In this document: one piece after another, positions 30,349 through 37,938 of the stretch
How the letters are laid out: the number at the start of each line of letters is the position of its first letter
How positions within the stretch are numbered: position 1 is the first letter of the stretch
Origin: an uncultured Prevotella sp.
GTDB taxonomy: Bacteria; Bacteroidota; Bacteroidia; Bacteroidales; Bacteroidaceae
Assembly: GCA_946540435.1 (NCBI GenBank)
Contig: CAMNII010000020.1
Location: 1 to 40,784, forward strand
DNA length: 40,784 nucleotides
Direction: 5' to 3'
Notes under the pieces: model-generated
What the model was told of the DNA's origin: nothing
What the model saw: only the letters and a program-made list of their open reading frames with translations
Databases searched by the model: none
Program-made: the position numbers and the translations under genes

Positions 30349-32169
30349 CTACAAGACAGGGGCCATCCAGTCGCGGAGCAGCTGTTCGTTGCGGTCGGCA
30401 GGAGTGGCACTGGCTTCCATGGCTTTCAGAAGGCGGGCGGCCTTTTTGGCAGGGACAGGCTGAATGTCATTGGAGTCGTCGTCGGACTGCTCGCTGAAGT
30501 AGGCAGCCAGGTCGGTAATCAGCTTGATGATATCGATGCCGCTGTCATCCGACATTTCATACAGGTCTTGCATGGTGAGACCTTGCTTTTCCAGTTGCTC
30601 GTTCAGCATCATGATAATCTGGAAAGGCGACAGTTCCGTATCTTCACCTTCTTCGCTACCGGTCATCTTGGCTATGATGTTCTTGAGAATGGTCCGGCAG
30701 TCAATGCCCAGCGCATCGAGCTGTCGCATGATGGCCACAGGGTCGTCGGTCTTGTTGATGAGGGTGGCATAGAGGGGGTTCAGTTGTCCACCGATATACA
30801 TCAGCGGCCACGACTCTATGGATGCCAGACTTTGGATGAAGTAGTACAACGTGGCTTTCAGGTGTCCTTCCTTAGTGAGGACGAAGTTGGTCTGCAGATT
30901 GGTCTTTCCCGGGATGATGTGGGGCGTGAAGCCTTTGTCTTTTAGGAACGACACTATCGGGCGGGCACTCTGAATGGGTACGTAGTCGTCGCCACGGGAG
31001 TGGAACAGGAAGATACGCTGTGTGGTGTCCGGAGTCCAGTCGTCGTTGGTCAGGTTGAAACCGGCGAGGATATCCTGGAAGGCCATGCTCTCATCAGAAC
31101 TCAGGTCACAATAGACGGGCGAGAGGATCTCGTGGATTTTCTTTTCGCGTCCGATGCTGTCGCATACCGGCCACGAGGAGAACTGCTTCGACAGTATCAG
31201 TTCGTCGATGCGGTTGCAGATATAAGGCTGGAACACATTGGCATAGTCCATTCCCAGATGTTGCGTTTCGTTGGTAGACACCATGAGGAGTAGTGGTACG
31301 GCGTTATAGGCTGTTGAGTCGTTTATCACATATCGACGATAGGCTTCGCGCACGTCAGAGGGTCCACCGCCGGAGAAAGTCTTGTCGAAGGATATGCGGT
31401 CGGCATATTCCATGTCGCGCAGCTTCTGAGCAGCCAAGGCATCGAACCCACCGCTGGAGTATCCTACGTTGAAGCAGAGCTGTCCGTAGTCAATGCCCTG
31501 CTCGGTGAGCAGCTGGCGCGCGGCAAGCAGGCCGTCGAGCGAGGCACGGGCATTGTTCAATCCCTGGAGGAATGCCTGCGGGAAACGCACGGTGGCACCG
31601 AAGCCATAGAAGTCGCTCTCGACGATGATATAGTTTGGCTTCAGGGGGTTGGCCATGAACATATTCTCCAACTCACCGTTGCTGATGGTGGGTGCTTCAT
31701 CACGATTGAACTTCGTATAGTGGTTCATCATCACGATGCCTTGGCTTACTGCTACACCAGTCCAAATCTCCTCGGGAATGAGGATGGTACCGCTCAACGT
31801 GATGGGTTGGCCGTCGGGGTCGAGACTGGGATAGACGTAGTTCATCTTCATGATGGGACGCTCAATCTCCAGGTCGATGAGCGTCGTATCGGCTTGTATT
31901 GTGAAGCGCAGCGTGTCGGGGTAGACAGTGGTTACTGCTGCCTCGTCGCCAATCTCCACCTCGTCAAATTCGGCTTCGGAGGCTTCCAGTTGTTGGCCGT
32001 CGTAGGTGGTGATGGTCAGCGTACCGTCGTCGTTGAAGTCGATAGCCGACAATTCAGAACTGGTATAAACACGCAGTGAGCCGTCTGCCATCTTGATTTT
32101 GATGACTTTTGCATCGGCAGTGGCAAACGAGGTGATAAGGATAAGCAATACGAGTAGAATCTTCTTCAT
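30349..32169 (-). CDS. Secreted alpha/beta-hydrolase, lipase-like
   Basis: A 606-residue exported hydrolase. After the signal peptide (MKKILLVLLILITSFATADA) comes a short N-terminal module (VIKIKMADGSLRVYTSSELS to D-E-V-E-I) of a type common at the start of Bacteroidetes surface proteins. The alpha/beta-hydrolase core (about 110-450) has nucleophile Ser238 in NVGYSSGGFDALA, acid residue in FHSRGDDYVPIQSA and histidine in KEGHLKATLYY. It resembles secretory lipases or feruloyl/acetyl esterases. The C-terminal 130 residues are helical and acidic with no sorting tail. It is co-transcribed with the 118-residue gene 5 nt upstream. Confidence 0.82.
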   Translation of the reverse strand: MKKILLVLLILITSFATADAKVIKIKMADGSLRVYTSSELSAIDFNDDGTLTITTYDGQQLEASEAEFDEVEIGDEAAVTTVYPDTLRFTIQADTTLIDLEIERPIMKMNYVYPSLDPDGQPITLSGTILIPEEIWTGVAVSQGIVMMNHYTKFNRDEAPTISNGELENMFMANPLKPNYIIVESDFYGFGATVRFPQAFLQGLNNARASLDGLLAARQLLTEQGIDYGQLCFNVGYSSGGFDALAAQKLRDMEYADRISFDKTFSGGGPSDVREAYRRYVINDSTAYNAVPLLLMVSTNETQHLGMDYANVFQPYICNRIDELILSKQFSSWPVCDSIGREKKIHEILSPVYCDLSSDESMAFQDILAGFNLTNDDWTPDTTQRIFLFHSRGDDYVPIQSARPIVSFLKDKGFTPHIIPGKTNLQTNFVLTKEGHLKATLYYFIQSLASIESWPLMYIGGQLNPLYATLINKTDDPVAIMRQLDALGIDCRTILKNIIAKMTGSEEGEDTELSPFQIIMMLNEQLEKQGLTMQDLYEMSDDSGIDIIKLITDLAAYFSEQSDDDSNDIQPVPAKKAARLLKAMEASATPADRNEQLLRDWMAPVL

Positions 32170-32174
32170 AGTCT

Positions 32175-32531
32175 TTACTTTTTAACGGTTCTACGTACTT
32201 TATTACCCTCTCTCATAATGAATACGCCCTTTTCTGTGGCCTGAGGAGCACCCTGCAGACGGCGTCCGTCGAGGGTATACCAGGTGCGGGACGCTGTCTG
32301 TTGTCTGCCGTTGCCAGGTATTGCCTTGACAGCTGTTTTCCGGTTGTTCACGATACGTGTCGTCTGGACGTTCTCTTCTTTGGTTCCGTCTGTATAACTC
32401 ACCGTGATGTTCTCGCGGTCGAACTCAATGCGTTTGACGGTATTCCCGTTCCCTGCTGTCTGGGCAGTGGCACTCACGGTTGCCATGCCAAACAGGAGGA
32501 ATGATGATATAAACTTATTGATATTGCTCAT
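32175..32531 (-). CDS. Small secreted protein with T9SS-like tail
   Basis: A 118-residue protein with a signal peptide (MSNINKFISSFLLFGMATVSATAQ), a short middle module VKRIEFDRENITVSYTDGTK that parallels the N-terminal module of the neighbouring lipase, and a tail WYTLDGRRLQGAPQATEKGV ending in V-R-R-T-V-K-K that looks like a T9SS sorting signal. There is thus little more than export signals with a small beta hairpin between. It is first in a two-gene operon with the lipase-like gene (5-nt gap). The function is unknown. Confidence 0.75.
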   Translation of the reverse strand: MSNINKFISSFLLFGMATVSATAQTAGNGNTVKRIEFDRENITVSYTDGTKEENVQTTRIVNNRKTAVKAIPGNGRQQTASRTWYTLDGRRLQGAPQATEKGVFIMREGNKVRRTVKK

Positions 32532-32574
32532 TTTATATAGATATTGGTGATAGTTCTCCTTTTCAAATCGTGTG

Positions 32575-32582
32575 CAAAGTTA
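32575..32582 (-). promoter_or_regulatory. -7 box of the small protein/lipase operon
   Basis: TAACTTTG on the minus strand lies 43 nt upstream of the ATG at 32531; -33 is not clear. The gap 32583-32742 between this and the divergent promoter shows nothing else. Confidence 0.55.
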
Positions 32583-32742
32583 CGAAAAAACGGACAAAAA
32601 AAGAAAGGCGGAAATGTTTTTTTTATTTTTGAGCGTATAAAAACCTTAAGTAAGCGCGGTAGAATTCTGACAATTCCAGCCCCGGGAAGTCTTCGTTTAT
32701 GGGTGTTTTTAGGGGTTTCCCCATTCGAAAGAGGGTTTTTCC

Positions 32743-32774
32743 TTTGGCAGTTTCACGAAATGGATGTATCTTTG
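32743..32774 (+). promoter_or_regulatory. Promoter of the glycine-zipper lipoprotein
   Basis: TTTG (32743-32746), 20 nt, TATCTTTG (32767-32774) match the consensus exactly. The ATG at 32804 follows after about 30 nt. Confidence 0.8.
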
Positions 32775-32803
32775 CATCGTGAAACTATAATACATTGAAA
32801 GAA

Positions 32804-33592
32804 ATGAGAAAAGTATTCGTTTATGCAGTATGCGGCGCTCTGATCATGAGCGGCTGCGGTACATATGAGGGTGCCGGTACATATGCCGGTGCTCAGTTTG
32901 GTTCGATACTCGGCTCGGCCATCGGTGGCATCTCCGACGGACCGCGCGGCTCGGATATCGGAACCATTATCGGCATGGCAGGCGGTGCAGCCATCGGTGG
33001 CGCCATTGGTGCAGCCAAGGACAAGAAGAACCGTCAGGAGGTGTACGACCGCTACGAACAGGTACAGCAGCGGAAAGCGCAGAAACAGGCTAAGGAACAC
33101 CGCCAGCAGCAGGGCGACTATAGTGGCTTCGATGCGACGAATAGCGGTGATGACCGTCTCTACGACCTCGATGGCATGGATGGCGGCAATGGCACCGTTG
33201 TGCAGCAGCCTATGGGTGAGCGCTTTGCCGGAGGCAGTGACGGATATCAAGCTGTTGAGGTCCGCAATGCACGTTTCGTTGACGAGAACCACGACGGCGT
33301 GCTTTCACGAGGAGAAATTGGGCGTGTGACGTTTGAGATTTTCAACCGTAGCAGCCGTCCGCTATATGATGTGCAGCCCGTCGTCGAAGTGGTGGGTAAC
33401 AAGCATGTGCTGGTGTCGCCGGGCGTGCGCCTGGAGCGTGTCGCTGTCGGTGAAGGCCTGCGCTATACGGCACTGGTGAAGGATGACGGCCGGCTGAAGA
33501 ATGGCATGCTGACCATCCTCGTCTCTGTGCGTCAAGGTTCGGAGACGGTGTCGCAGGTGAGTGAGTTCCACATCACCACCAGCAAGCGTTAG
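32804..33592 (+). CDS. Glycine-zipper lipoprotein
   Basis: A 262-residue lipoprotein (lipobox MSGC, Cys18). Residues about 25-72 are glycine-zipper helices (A-G-A-Q-F-G-S-I-L-G-S-A-I-G-G, I-I-G-M-A-G-G-A-A-I-G-G-A-I-G-A), like those of SlyB/OsmB-type outer-membrane lipoproteins. A charged coiled region with K/Q-rich sequence follows (about 73-110). The C-terminal half (about 145-262) is a beta domain with VEVRNARFVDENHDGVLSRG, in which D-E-N-H-D-G-V-L-S-R-G-E resembles a calcium-binding EF-hand-type loop. A TTG in frame 9 nt upstream is possible but the ATG gives a normal lipoprotein signal. It converges on the T9SS operon, overlapping the last gene by 4 nt at the 3' ends. A link to T9SS is not shown. 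Confidence 0.75.
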   Translation: MRKVFVYAVCGALIMSGCGTYEGAGTYAGAQFGSILGSAIGGISDGPRGSDIGTIIGMAGGAAIGGAIGAAKDKKNRQEVYDRYEQVQQRKAQKQAKEHRQQQGDYSGFDATNSGDDRLYDLDGMDGGNGTVVQQPMGERFAGGSDGYQAVEVRNARFVDENHDGVLSRGEIGRVTFEIFNRSSRPLYDVQPVVEVVGNKHVLVSPGVRLERVAVGEGLRYTALVKDDGRLKNGMLTILVSVRQGSETVSQVSEFHITTSKR

Positions 33593-34263
33593 AAGTACCA
33601 GGTGAGCACGATCTGCCACGTGTTGGTGGTGGCGCTGCGCACCTCGTAAATTTGGTTCATGGTCTCTGAGAGACTGATGAGGTCTGCGGTGCGGCCTACC
33701 GGAATATGGTAGACGGCACCGCATTCCATATTGGAGAAGCGCAGACCTGCACCGGCATTAAAGCCGAATGATGAGGACTGCACGCGGAAGGTGTTGCGGA
33801 TCTGTTGGCTGTCAGTCCACGTGAACCCTGTATGCCCGATATTGAAGCTCAGCTCCGGACCTGCCGACAGGTAGGCGCCCAGGAAGCTGAGCAGTTTGAT
33901 GTCAAGGCGTGCGTTGGCGGGGATGACGATGCTCTTCAGTGAGATGTCCTTCGTGTTGATTTCTGTGCGTCGCACATCATATAGTGCGCCTACCTCGATG
34001 CCGAGGCTGGTCACGGGAAGGGGAATGTGGAGCACCGGTCCGATGAAATAGCCGTCCTGGCCGTTCAGGGAGAACAGATCGCCGACGGTGGTCTGAGGGA
34101 GGTTCCGTAGTTTGGTGTCGCTCATGTTCAGGCCGGTCCGGAGGGCTACCTGCAGTTGTGCCCGTGCTGGTGTGACGGCTATGGTGCAGAAAAGGAGAAA
34201 GGCAAAAAGACCTTTCAGCCTCCTGCCTTCCATATGAATGGCGCTATGGTTGCTTTTGTTCAT
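33589..34263 (-). CDS. Outer-membrane beta-barrel protein at the end of the T9SS operon
   Basis: A 224-residue predicted eight-stranded outer-membrane barrel. The signal peptide lies about residue 11-36 (MEGRRLKGLFAFLLFCTIAV to ARAQ), with alternating strands afterwards (Q-V-A-L-R-T-G-L-N, YFIGPVLHIPL, L-G-I-E-V-G-A-L-Y, F-G-F-N-A-G-A-G-L-R-F) and a terminal aromatic W-Y-F typical of BAM substrates. It resembles the PorT/OMP_b-brl_2 families without firm identity. It starts 48 nt after porN on the same strand and may be the sixth gene of the operon. Met11 is a possible alternative start. Confidence 0.75.
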   Translation of the reverse strand: MNKSNHSAIHMEGRRLKGLFAFLLFCTIAVTPARAQLQVALRTGLNMSDTKLRNLPQTTVGDLFSLNGQDGYFIGPVLHIPLPVTSLGIEVGALYDVRRTEINTKDISLKSIVIPANARLDIKLLSFLGAYLSAGPELSFNIGHTGFTWTDSQQIRNTFRVQSSSFGFNAGAGLRFSNMECGAVYHIPVGRTADLISLSETMNQIYEVRSATTNTWQIVLTWYF

Positions 34264-34311
34264 GTCTTTCTGCTTTTCTCCTGATTATTTTTTGTTATAG
34301 TGTCCAGATTA

Positions 34312-35469
34312 TCAGTGCCGTTCGCGGCGTACCGACATGCGGCCGCTGCCTGATGATGCCGGCTTGCTCTTGGCCGGCTTGCTCTTTGATGCCTTTGCCG
34401 ATGAGCGTGACTCCTTGGCGCGTTTCTGCTTTTTCAGTGTTTTCTTGTCTTTGACATCGAGCTTGGCGATGCTGTCGAGGGAGTCCTTGCGGGCCTGGTC
34501 GCCCCACATATTCTTCTCAAAGGTCTTGATTTGTTCCTCTATCTTCTGCTGCTCCTTGATTTTCACCGAGTCGGTGGTGTTCACGGGGTCGCCAAAGTCG
34601 TCGGTACCGTCGTCGTCGGAGAAGGAGAAGGCCATGTCGGTGCCTGCTGCCGACTGTCCGAGCACGAGACCCTGCATGTTGTTGGTCTTGTAGATGGTGC
34701 CTTTGTAGAGGTTCTTGGTGAAGAAGTCGTCGACACTCATCGTGGCGGCATTGTTGAGGTTGCTCGTCATCATGGTCTGCTTGGCCAGGAAGGGTGCCAG
34801 GTCGTCGTATTCCACCCAGAAGAGGGGGCGCTTCTCGGCATCGGCATAGTCGCCGAGGACACGGATGGGACATAGTGCGCGAACCTTGGTATGGAAGGTG
34901 GCGGTCTTCTGGTCGTAGTAGGTGCTTTCCTTGACATAGTAAACCTTCACTTCCTCTGAGGGTATGTCACTGTCGTCGATGCGCATGCCACGTTCGGTAC
35001 GGGTGTAGAAGATGCCTTGGTCGTCGAGGAACTGCAGCGGTTTGATGCGTGCCGAGTCGGTGAACACCTCGTTGCCGTCGGTGCGGTATTCGTAGGCTTT
35101 CAGCTGTCCGCGCAGGATGAGCTTGAACATATAGGTGAAGAGGTTCATCTGCGAGCCCATAGCCACCTTCGGGTAGTACAGTCCGGCATTGGCGTCGTCC
35201 ATGAGGTTGATTTCACGGTAGATATCGCGACGCCAGTCGGCGTCCTCGTTCATTCGTGCCTGTGTGGGGAACATGGACTGTGCGCGTGTCGTCATGGCCT
35301 CGCCATTGGCAGCCTTCTTGTCCTGGTCCTTCTGCTCGGCCTGCTGTGCCTGTTGCTGCTGCATACGGCGGGTCTGCGGCTGTGCACAGAGGCAGAGGGG
35401 TAGGGCGGTGAGGAGGAATATCAATGCTCCTCTTCTATTGAATAGTTGTTTCATCATCATTCTAAACAT
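34312..35469 (-). CDS. porN: PorN/GldN, type IX secretion ring component
   Basis: A 385-residue periplasmic protein that forms, with PorK, the T9SS ring under the outer membrane. It is recognised by DADWRRDIYREINLMDDANA, then G-L-Y-Y-P, by Y-E-Y-R-T-D-G-N-E-V-F-T-D and by position behind porM. The C-terminal 60 residues are low-complexity K/S-rich (KASKSKPAKSKPASSGSG). The frame is open to 35514, overlapping the porM stop, but the signal peptide M-M-M-K-Q-L-F-N-R-R-G-A-L-I-F-L-L-T points to the ATG at 35469 or to the Met cluster just after it. A basic Q-rich linker follows the signal peptide. Confidence 0.9.
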   Translation of the reverse strand: MFRMMMKQLFNRRGALIFLLTALPLCLCAQPQTRRMQQQQAQQAEQKDQDKKAANGEAMTTRAQSMFPTQARMNEDADWRRDIYREINLMDDANAGLYYPKVAMGSQMNLFTYMFKLILRGQLKAYEYRTDGNEVFTDSARIKPLQFLDDQGIFYTRTERGMRIDDSDIPSEEVKVYYVKESTYYDQKTATFHTKVRALCPIRVLGDYADAEKRPLFWVEYDDLAPFLAKQTMMTSNLNNAATMSVDDFFTKNLYKGTIYKTNNMQGLVLGQSAAGTDMAFSFSDDDGTDDFGDPVNTTDSVKIKEQQKIEEQIKTFEKNMWGDQARKDSLDSIAKLDVKDKKTLKKQKRAKESRSSAKASKSKPAKSKPASSGSGRMSVRRERH

Positions 35470-35510
35470 AATCGCTCTCGTATTATAGATTAATAATGTG
35501 TCTGAATAGG

Positions 35511-37055
35511 TCATTTCACGATGACCTCCATGACGCTGGGCAACGTGCGGTTGATGCCGTCGGGGCCGACAGCCTGTACGCCGCGGATATAGAAGCGGCG
35601 GTTGCGTGACAGGCGGCGGAACTCCGTCTTCTGGCGAGCAGAGAACTTGCTGCCGTCGGAAGCCATGGGGATGGCATTGCCCATACCGTCGAAGAACACG
35701 ACCTCGAAGCTGTTGACGCGGAACGGGATGTCGAGCAGTCCGTCGTCGATGGCTGCGTTGAGGGTCTCCATGGAGAGGATGGAGGCTTTGGGCAGGCCGC
35801 CGCCCTTGTAGCGGTCGGTGCCGATGACGACGTAGGGTGTCGGATCGGGCAGCTTGCGCACCTTAAACTTGAAGGTGCCCATCTGTCGTGCCCGTCCGCC
35901 TTCTGTTGCCGAGACGGTGATGGTGACGTCTTCGCCAACCTTTTCGGGTTTGGCGATGAACTTACCCATTCCGAGCGACTTGAACTGGCCTCCGCTCATC
36001 GAGGCGGAGACAGCGTTCAGGGGTACTCCCGGTATGCTGATGGACATCGGGTTGTCGTATCCGGCATAGAGCACGTTCATCAGGTCGGCCGACACGGTGG
36101 CCGAGGGTGCTACGACATTATATTTCTGGGTGAATTCACGGCGTATCTCTTCGCCGCTGCCGTCGATCATCGTGATATAGCCGCCGAAAGAGTGCTCGCC
36201 GACTCCGCCGGCTGTGAAGCTGTAGTCACTGCTGGTGAGCTTCTGTCCGCCTACGTAGATTTCCGGTTGGAGGGTGGTGTCGACGGCTGCCATGACGATC
36301 TGTGCCGAGAAGCGGTCGCCACTGATGACGGTGCGCGACTCGGGGATGACGAAGGCTTCGAGCTTGTTGACGCGGATATCCTTCACGTCGATGTTAGAGA
36401 CGAGTTTATGGAGCACCTCTCCCTCGGCGTAGCGCACGTCGCTCTGCAGCTTCGAGAGCAGCGTCACGGCGGCAGCCACGGGCATCGACTCGAACATGTA
36501 TTCCTGCCAGTTCTTACCCAGTGCATGGGCATTGGGAGGAAGTTCCGTGGTGAGGTTGTCGCGGATGATCTTCTGCTGCTGCGGGTCGCTGACCATCGTG
36601 AGCAGCTGCTCGCGGTAGTTGTTGATGGCGTCGTAGAGCTTTTTGCCCTGTCCCTTCGAGGGTGAGAGCATCACCTGCGAGGCAGCTTCGAGGTCTTCCT
36701 TGCCACGGATGTTATGCACGTCGCCGTCCTTGCCGTCGGCCTCGCGCACGATAGCTTCTTTCAGGTGCTGTGCGAAGTTATAGAGCGAGTCGCTCATCTG
36801 CTGCACCTGCTGTGCCTTGTCGTACCAGGCCTTCACCTTCTCCGGGTTCTTCTTCATCTGCTCGGCGAAGTTGTCGTATATGGCTCCGTTCTCCTTCGTA
36901 GAGTTGGCGGTCGTGCGGTTCAGGCTCTCCTCAACGACGGAGAAGCCGTTGAGAACCTCTGTCGAGACGTTCAGCGCCAACATCGCCATGAGCACCACAT
37001 ACATGAGGTTGATCATCTTCTGGCGAGGGGATACGGGTCTTTTCTTTATTGCCAT
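35511..37055 (-). CDS. porM: PorM/GldM, type IX secretion motor component
   Basis: A 514-residue inner-membrane-anchored protein that forms the T9SS motor with PorL and reaches through the periplasm to the PorK-PorN ring. The N-terminus KRPVSPRQKMINLMYVVLMA followed by M-L-A-L-N-V-S-T-E-V-L is the diagnostic single membrane helix of GldM. The remainder is helical bundle (about 50-220) then beta domains (R-T-V-I-S-G-D-R-F-S-A-Q-I, SVSATEGG-like repeats, K-F-K-V-R-K-L-P-D-P-T-P). Length matches the family. It lies 70 nt after porL and overlaps or abuts the porN frame. Confidence 0.95.
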   Translation of the reverse strand: MAIKKRPVSPRQKMINLMYVVLMAMLALNVSTEVLNGFSVVEESLNRTTANSTKENGAIYDNFAEQMKKNPEKVKAWYDKAQQVQQMSDSLYNFAQHLKEAIVREADGKDGDVHNIRGKEDLEAASQVMLSPSKGQGKKLYDAINNYREQLLTMVSDPQQQKIIRDNLTTELPPNAHALGKNWQEYMFESMPVAAAVTLLSKLQSDVRYAEGEVLHKLVSNIDVKDIRVNKLEAFVIPESRTVISGDRFSAQIVMAAVDTTLQPEIYVGGQKLTSSDYSFTAGGVGEHSFGGYITMIDGSGEEIRREFTQKYNVVAPSATVSADLMNVLYAGYDNPMSISIPGVPLNAVSASMSGGQFKSLGMGKFIAKPEKVGEDVTITVSATEGGRARQMGTFKFKVRKLPDPTPYVVIGTDRYKGGGLPKASILSMETLNAAIDDGLLDIPFRVNSFEVVFFDGMGNAIPMASDGSKFSARQKTEFRRLSRNRRFYIRGVQAVGPDGINRTLPSVMEVIVK

Positions 37056-37125
37056 TGTGGTTGTTGTTTTCTTTTGGGTTGCTTCTATAGCTTCTAAAGC
37101 CTCTATAGTTTATAGTCTCTATAGG

Positions 37126-37938
37126 CTATACTTGTGGGGCTGCATTGCGCATGTTTACCGTCATGGCTTCAATCATGCGGGTGTAGATCTTGTTGAGCTC
37201 GGCAATCTGCTCGGCCATACGGCGGCTCTGCTCGTTAATCTGGTCGATGGTGCCAATCTGCTGGCTGGCACCCTTGAGCTGCATCTCATAGACGCGGGAG
37301 ATGCCGGTGAGCGTGCGGTTGAGGTTCTCCATTTCTTCGGAGTCGCGTGTCAGGCGCTCGCTCTGCTCGGCCACGGCAGCCAATGTCTCGGTGAGTTTCT
37401 TGAGTTGCTCGACATAGTTGTTCTGGGCATCTTCCATCTCGTCGTTGATGGTCGGCACAGCACCGCCGACGACACCGCCGATGACGCCACCGCCGGCAAC
37501 AACGGTTCCTTCGCCGTTGGCTACGACGCCCGCATGGTCGCCAATGGCGGCAACGCCTGAGCCAGCCCCGCTGCCACCACCGATGATGATCGTGCCACCG
37601 CCGATGCCTCCGCCTGCCACGGCAGCGGCTTGTGTGTCGGCAGTCTCTTCACTCTCTTCGTCTTCCTCGCCGTTGACATGGATGGGCAGGTTATAGCCTT
37701 CGTCAGTCTTGTCGAAGGGCCGGTCGAAACCTGAGATGAAGAACACCAGTACTTCCGTTCCCATGCCGAGGAACAGCCAGAAGTTGGCTCCCGGCAGGTG
37801 GGTGAGCTTGAAGAGTGCACCGAGGATGACGATGGATGCGCCCCAGCTGTATGCGTAGTTCATGAACGTCTGTCCGGGTACGCTGTCGAGCCACTTCTGC
37901 AGACGGTAGATGACGTTGAATTTGCTATACTGTGTCAT
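37126..37938 (-). CDS. porL: PorL/GldL, type IX secretion motor component
   Basis: A 270-residue inner-membrane motor protein powered by the proton motive force. Two membrane helices occupy residues about 25-70 (YAYSWGASIVILGALFKLTH, F-W-L-F-L-G-M-G-T-E-V-L-V-F-F-I-S-G-F-D). The conserved glutamate in the second helix (G-T-E-V-L) is the energising residue in homologues. Between about 105 and 160 lies a glycine-rich stretch (A-G-G-G-I-G-G-G-T-I-I-I-G-G-G-S-G) that looks longer than usual. The C-terminal part is coiled coil with the Y-E-M-Q-L-K-G motif. Its start codon overlaps the porK stop by one base (TAATG), so translation is likely coupled. Confidence 0.93.
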   Translation of the reverse strand: MTQYSKFNVIYRLQKWLDSVPGQTFMNYAYSWGASIVILGALFKLTHLPGANFWLFLGMGTEVLVFFISGFDRPFDKTDEGYNLPIHVNGEEDEESEETADTQAAAVAGGGIGGGTIIIGGGSGAGSGVAAIGDHAGVVANGEGTVVAGGGVIGGVVGGAVPTINDEMEDAQNNYVEQLKKLTETLAAVAEQSERLTRDSEEMENLNRTLTGISRVYEMQLKGASQQIGTIDQINEQSRRMAEQIAELNKIYTRMIEAMTVNMRNAAPQV

